From Hyaloraphidium curvatum (taxonomy: Eukaryota > Monoblepharomycota > Hyaloraphidiomycetes > Hyaloraphidiales > Hyaloraphidiaceae), in assembly GCA_025558095.1 (NCBI GenBank), contig JAIVFI010000029.1, positions 62,001-126,000 of the forward strand: a stretch of DNA of 64,000 nt, read 5' to 3'. The translations under genes and the position numbers were made by a program. Below are positions 62,415-64,000 of this stretch, piece by piece. The notes below the pieces were generated by a model, which did no database searches, was not told the DNA's origin, and was given only the letters and a program-made list of their open reading frames with translations. Each line of letters starts with the position of its first letter. The first letter of the stretch is position 1.

Positions 62415-62810
62415 CTATTGTTTCATAGGCCTCTCTTGTACGTACGTGCGTTCCGGAATAACCGCGACGGCTCCGGACCGCAGCGCTCCCGGCATCGGCG
62501 ACCGCCTGGCCGGCATCCCACTTCCCCCGCCCAAGTCCCCGCGATGCCAGAGTTGCCGATTTGCTGAGGCAGGCGGCGGCCAAGAAGAAGCAAAGCGGGT
62601 GATTAGCTCTGCTGTCGAGGCGGAGACTCGTAGAGGGCCGAAGATCAGCGTGCCCGAGCTGGCGGCGAAGGAGCTGCATGAAGGTGACCACTGTGCTCAA
62701 TGCAATGAAATACAACACGATTATGGCCGGACGTTGGCAAATATGTGGTCGGAACCTGCCTGCCTACTTTAGACCCGAGCGGAGTTTCACCGCACGCCGC
62801 ACTCCACGAA
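62415..62810. other. Intergenic
   Basis: No gene recognised. It separates the GNAT gene from the 3'-truncated glycosidase. Confidence 0.45.
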
Positions 62811-64000
62811 ATGCCCTCCCGGCCGCGATTCGGCGCGATTCGGCCCGCAGGCTGGTTGCATGCCCGCATGCGCCACGATCTGGACGGTTTCGTGGGGCAC
62901 CTGGACGCGCTGGCGCCGGACATCCTGTCCGCGGACGAGATCTATGGCCGCGACCGCCTGACGCGTTCGACAAGCGGAAAAGACCTCGGCGCACTTGGTG
63001 ACGGCGAGAACGACGCGCAGTTTCTGTGGTGGAACAGCGAGAGCCAGTCCAACTGGCGCGATGGCTGGCTGCGTCACGTCTTGCTGGTCGGGAGCCCCGG
63101 GGAACGCGAGTCGGCCGGCACGTACGTCCGCCGCATGCTCGCCACCGCCGACGCCGGCGGGTACATCGGCATCTCGTGTCCCGACGTGCGATTTCCTCGA
63201 TCGGGGGAAAACGGCGAATTTTGGGCGCTGGCGACACTCGGTCGCGTGCTCCTCGCATACGCCGACGCCGGAGAGGACAAAACCCTGGCAGAAGCCGTTG
63301 TGCCCGCCCTGCGGCGCGCCCTTGCCGTGGTCATGGAGGCGTGGCCAATCGGTGGTGCCTCACCCTTCCCGGAGGACGGCTACGCCGGCGCGCTCCACGG
63401 CCTGATGCTCACGGATGTTCTCGATGCCGTGGCGGAGCGCACAGGGGACGACATGCTGCGCAGCTACGCGGCCTGGCTCTACCGTTCTTACAGCTCTGCA
63501 CCCAATTGCGAGCCCGATGCTCAGCTTCTGCGGCTCCTCGACCCCGAAATCCGCTTCGAGGGCCACGGCGTGCACACGTACGAGCACCTTCGCGCGCTTC
63601 TCGTTGCCTGGAGCGCGGAAGACGCCCCGGAGGACCTTTCCGATGGCCTGCAATCCTACCTAGCGCGCCTGGAGACTTGCCTGACCCCCGCCGGCGGACC
63701 CATCGGCGACGAATGGATCAAGGGGCGCGCCGCCGATCCCACCGAGACGGGCTACGAGCTCTGCTCGATCCAGGAGCTCCTCGACTCACTCCTCCACCTC
63801 GCTGCCGCCACCGACGACCTCCGCTGGGTCGACATTGCCGAGCTGACCCTCCTGAACGCCGGCATGGGCGCCTTCCACCCGGAACTCCCCGCAATTGCAT
63901 ACCTCTCCACCGACAACCAGGTCCGTATGACGGGGCAGCGCCCCGGCGCACCCGAGGACCCGAAGCAGACGCGGTACAGGTACTCCCCGCTTCACAGGGA
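62811..64000 (+). CDS. GH127-like (beta-L-arabinofuranosidase family) protein, 3' end outside the window
   Basis: The frame is open from ATG 62811 to the window end (at least 396 codons, no intron). Opening PAGWLHARMRHDLDGFVGHL matches the start of GH127/DUF1680 proteins. FLWWNSESQSNWRDGW and a later ETGYELCSIQELLDSLLHL, TDDLRWVDIAEL, LLNAG and YLSTDNQ follow in the order of the alpha/alpha-barrel of that family. GH127 enzymes remove beta-L-arabinofuranose with a zinc-bound Cys nucleophile; the catalytic part is not in view. No signal peptide is seen at this start. The long intronless frame and bacterial-like motifs raise the possibility of horizontal transfer. Confidence 0.75.
   Translation, partial: MPSRPRFGAIRPAGWLHARMRHDLDGFVGHLDALAPDILSADEIYGRDRLTRSTSGKDLGALGDGENDAQFLWWNSESQSNWRDGWLRHVLLVGSPGERESAGTYVRRMLATADAGGYIGISCPDVRFPRSGENGEFWALATLGRVLLAYADAGEDKTLAEAVVPALRRALAVVMEAWPIGGASPFPEDGYAGALHGLMLTDVLDAVAERTGDDMLRSYAAWLYRSYSSAPNCEPDAQLLRLLDPEIRFEGHGVHTYEHLRALLVAWSAEDAPEDLSDGLQSYLARLETCLTPAGGPIGDEWIKGRAADPTETGYELCSIQELLDSLLHLAAATDDLRWVDIAELTLLNAGMGAFHPELPAIAYLSTDNQVRMTGQRPGAPEDPKQTRYRYSPLHR

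Noticed and set aside
1-64000. tRNA and rRNA genes
   Set aside because: I looked for cloverleaf-type GTTCGAATC-like T-loops with pairing stems and found none I could support by eye.

Overview
The window is nuclear DNA from a fungus. A class IV chitin synthase, a Zn2Cys6 transcription factor, a vacuolar CAX exchanger and a fungal-type P450 point to this. The DNA is very GC-rich. Genes are close together and carry short spliceosomal introns: I resolved 52, mostly 41-70 bp, with donors such as GTGGGT, GTGCGT or GTACGT and acceptors such as GCAG or CCAG. For most multi-exon genes the exon sums divide by three, which supports the models. I cannot fix the lineage; an early-diverging or otherwise GC-rich fungus fits. 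Because of the high GC, most long frames on opposite strands are shadows.

Layout: 1-2.6 kb has a polytopic membrane protein (copy A) and a decayed LINE reverse-transcriptase end. 2.8-7 kb is the chitin synthase. 7.5-20 kb holds an extradiol-type dioxygenase, a kinase, two oxidoreductases (SDR and P450), a 2-keto-4-pentenoate hydratase-like enzyme and an alpha/beta hydrolase. Two inverted copies of an odd split locus (8.9-10.8 and 17.0-18.7 kb) lie inside this region. 20-33 kb has a small membrane protein, a YeeE/YedE sulfur transporter, a second SDR, a CAX exchanger, an unknown protein, a NagD-type phosphatase and a prolyl oligopeptidase. 33-49 kb has a TMEM135-like protein, two frame-broken zinc-domain genes, a second kinase, a 1029-residue secreted protein, an F-box-like protein, a BTB protein and a Zn2Cys6 regulator. 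49-57 kb holds copies B and C of the membrane family around a metallophosphoesterase and a secreted agmatinase. 56.5-64 kb has an ankyrin/MYND protein, a FAAH-type amidase, a GNAT acetyltransferase and the start of a GH127-like glycosidase.

The most unusual structure is the inverted pair of split loci. Each is a run of 10-11 intron-like intervals of about 65 nt, with GTGGG-type starts and nearly always CACAG ends. The boundaries match between the copies, but the intervening exon-like segments differ in length by amounts that are never a multiple of three. The header reading frame is broken in both copies. This looks like a heavily spliced non-coding or decayed transcript family with conserved splice boundaries. 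Secondary points of interest are a possible meta-cleavage catabolic neighbourhood, a three-copy membrane family with a Cys-Pro-Cys motif, repeated frame breaks in zinc-domain genes, and a 14-nt microexon in the amidase.
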